Shown: piece by piece, positions 60,382 to 62,904 of the stretch
How positions within the stretch are numbered: the stretch's first letter is position 1
Layout: each line of letters opens with the position of its first letter
NCBI RefSeq assembly: GCF_022376445.1
Contig: NW_025955182.1
Span: 1-62,904, forward strand
From: Fomitopsis serialis
Lineage: Eukaryota > Basidiomycota > Agaricomycetes > Polyporales > Fomitopsidaceae
Direction: 5' to 3'
DNA length: 62,904 bases
Made by a program: the position numbers and the translations under genes
Notes under the pieces: model-generated
Told to the model about the DNA's origin: nothing
What the model saw: only the letters and a program-made list of their open reading frames with translations
Databases searched by the model: none

Positions 60382-62904
60382 ATGCCATCGGTTCCCGCAA
60401 GCAAGAAGGGACGTGGGACGAAGAAGAAGGTGGCCCGCAAAGTTGACGACCCTGCACAGGCTGAAGTTAGCCAAGGAGGTATGTTTGGAGACGGTCCAGG
60501 CTGAAACCCGAATGCCAGTGCTCACCCAAAATTCATTGAAGGACCAGATGCTGGTGTCGAGTCCGAACCCCGTCCGCGTCGGTCAGCCCGAAATCTCGAT
60601 CCTGAACTGCAAGAGCTCGCCAAAGACTTAAGGAGCGAACAGCGAGCTCAGCAGAACGCATTCGAGCAAGCCCGCGAGCACGAGATTGCGAATCCTACGA
60701 GTGAGTCCATTTCTCCTCGACATATTTTCGTAAGTACATAACCAATCTCGCGCGCGCCGTACTAGTTACGCAACCACGCTCTGCCAAAGCGCAGGCATAC
60801 AAAGACCGAGGTATTCACATGTTTTTGCTGGCTTCATCCCGAACTCATATTGATCTTCATCCAGTCTGGCTGCCGAGTGGTAAGAAGCGCGAGCGGAAAG
60901 ACTCTGAAGTTGCTGCCTCCTCTGCAGCGAGTGCTGTCAAGCGTGGGCGTGTGACCGACACGGAGGGTAGGTGCTTACCTCTGATAATCGTACACCCTAC
61001 TGTCATGCCTAGCTTTCGCAGCAACACCGTCGCACGAGGCGGCCCCTGATTATAGCCAGGGTTTGGGCAACACTCCCGATCGAATGCCAGGCAAAGGTGC
61101 GCACCATTCTCATGACCGTGGCTGACGAACGATCCCATGCTATCCCTCTGCGCAGGCCGTGTCGTTAGTGACATAGAAGATGTAGACATGGATCATACCG
61201 ACACCACCTCTCGCAGTGCGCCATGTTTATCCACACTTAATTGCCCGATCATGACACCCAACTTCGCCAGAGAAACCCACGAGAAGGGTCAGCATGTCCG
61301 AGCAGGAGGAAGACTCCGAGAGCGAGGCTGTCCAGTCAGATGCAGGCCGCGAGGAAGATGAGGTCTTCGAGGGTGAGCACGAACCCGGCGTCTCCCAGCG
61401 CAAGGCGGAGAAGATTACACAGCAACTCAAACAAGGAGTAAGTACCATAGTCACGCTGCTCGAGCGCTAGGTTTCCCACGCACACTGCGTTCACCATCTT
61501 CCCAGACTGCAACTTTCGTCTCCAAAGCGGGACCCACGGCCGCCAGTCCCGCGACAATGCCTCCTCTGGCACTGACTCCGACTACAGAGCCGATTTCCTC
61601 GACGGCGACGCCACGGAACCCTCGGAAGAGCATCAAAGTGGCGAGTCAGAGCCAGATGAAAACGAGTCCAGTGGTGAACGCGTCCCCGATCCCGCGTGGC
61701 AGGTACATCTTCACCGTCTCTGTTCCCAACATTGATCCAAGGTCACTAATTCACTTCACACAGGCAATGATTGTCCGTCGTGGCAAGCGTCGTGCATCTG
61801 GGAATGCGGCCGGAGTCGTAGTGGGCCACGCAGAGACGAATCACCAGGCGCCTCTGCAGAGGCACGATGACTCGGGTACCAAGGTCGCGTTGATGCCAGT
61901 GTTCTCCTTACCACTACCCTGTGCTGACACCGAGATCGAATGCGCAGGACAAGAGCGGCCACCGACTCACTAAGACGCGTGGCCCACCTAGCGAAGCCGT
62001 CAAAGATGTCAATAGAAGCAAGCCGACACCCTCCGAGCCTGAGCAAGAACGCGTCCAGGATCGTACTCCGAGCATGTAAGTCTTTCAAGATCTGTACAAT
62101 GTTCTTCGGCTCATCTCCTCGATCAGGGCGCGCCGGCCCGGTTCTGTGCTGGCACCGGACGCCATGGAGACTTCGTTGACGAGCCTTTGTGGTACAGCCG
62201 CAAGCCCGCCGCGCTACTAAGAACAAGGTCAAGGCGCCATAGCCGACGTATAGCCACGAGGGTACGGTTCCTCACTCATTTGTCATTGTCACTCACAACT
62301 CATCTGTACCTGCGCGACAACAAAGCCGGAGCCGCAACCAGCAATGGCCATGAACGCGGCCACCAAGGCACAGAGGTCCGTGCAGATGCCTGGCCGGGTA
62401 GTGGTGAGTAGGCCATGTCTGCGCTGTTGCAATTACCCTGACCACTACGCCCACGTTGTCGCAGCCCAAACGGGTAAGTGCCATCCCTACGAACGATCAA
62501 GCCCACATATTGACACATTTCGTGACCCGCGTACCTCTCACATTGTGCAGCGACCATCCCCGGAGGTGCGTACGTTCTCATCGAGGAAATGCGTGGTTGC
62601 ATGCCCTCGCCGTTTCCCAGCGCCTGCATGTTAAGTCTAACCTTGAGGCCAATCCACAGTACTTTGGGACAGCGAGTGAAGACGACGAGTCCGTTGAGCT
62701 CGTTGCGAGCCTTCAGCCGAAGGCGGCGCGTGCAAAGGCTTCCAAAACGGTACGATGACAATACCTATTACCGACCCACCTTGATCCCCACTAATTGCGA
62801 AACTTAATAGACAGGTTTGCTGGATCGGGTGGAGACGTCAAAGGTGAGAGCTCGACCCATTAACAAGACAGTCTCGCTGACGAGCCCACATGCAGAGTGC
62901 CACT
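60382..62904 (+). CDS. Unrecognised multi-exon charged protein, cut by the right edge
   Basis: Starts MPSVPASKKGRGTKKKVARK. Exons 60382-60478, 60542-60700, 60766-60810, 60865-60966, 61022-61096, 61156-61215 and 61271-61437 join in phase. They encode a basic then acidic, probably disordered chain (PRPRRSARNLDPELQELAKD, KKRERKDSEVAASSAAS, SDIEDVDMDHTD, MSEQEEDSESEAVQSDAGRE). From there an exon at about 61506-61702 (ending SSGERVPDPAWQ) and one at 61764-61883 (AMIVRRGKRRASGNAAG) follow, but the junction at 61437/61506 is one base out of phase. Later exons such as the one holding GHRLTKTRGPPSEAVKDVNR (about 61949-62076) continue to the window end. No domain is recognised. Numerous 50-65 base introns and charged low complexity fit the N-terminal part of a larger basidiomycete-specific or transposon-linked protein. 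Confidence 0.5.

Overview
The window is nuclear DNA of a filamentous basidiomycete, most likely an Agaricomycete and probably of polypore type. Genes are broken by many short GT-AG introns, mostly 40-110 bases. Several families are typical of that group: DUF6697 proteins, large F-box proteins, a Plavaka transposase, and a Zn2Cys6 factor of the usual basidiomycete form. There are no bacterial operons, CRISPR arrays or rRNA genes. Exons were joined by hand, using splice sites, reading phase and family motifs.

Layout. 1-7 kb: the start of a DUF6697 gene runs off the left edge. It is followed by a flavin monooxygenase whose C-terminal part is frameshifted, then a second DUF6697 gene with a copy of the same promoter block. 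7.9-17 kb: a CBM48 glycogen-binding-type protein, an RGG/Gln-rich protein, the ribosome-biogenesis factor KRR1, and a divergent NCBP3-like RNA-binding protein. 17.3-23 kb: an inverted third DUF6697 gene, a secreted GH20 beta-N-acetylhexosaminidase, and an EFM6/METTL21-like methyltransferase. 23.6-28.9 kb: two tandem F-box paralogues. 28.9-33.9 kb: gene-poor. 33.9-42.3 kb: an unrecognised Ser/Pro-rich protein and a divergent 17-exon aldehyde dehydrogenase with unusually long introns. 45-50.5 kb: a Zn2Cys6 regulator, proteasome subunit alpha-2, and a 1-Cys peroxiredoxin. 50.5-62.9 kb: an accessory region with a scrambled plasma-membrane H+-ATPase fragment, an intact Plavaka transposase whose frame continues through splicing into an upstream membrane and ubiquitin-like segment, and the start of an unrecognised multi-exon gene cut by the right edge.

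The housekeeping genes (KRR1, proteasome alpha-2, peroxiredoxin, aldehyde dehydrogenase, NCBP3-like, methyltransferase) are unrelated single genes sharing intergenic promoters, not a pathway. The lineage-specific families (DUF6697, F-box, Plavaka) are duplicated or mobile. At least eight apparent one-base phase breaks occur. Two fall in genes that should be essential (KRR1, proteasome alpha-2) and most lie beside homopolymers, so many are probably sequence errors rather than real mutations.
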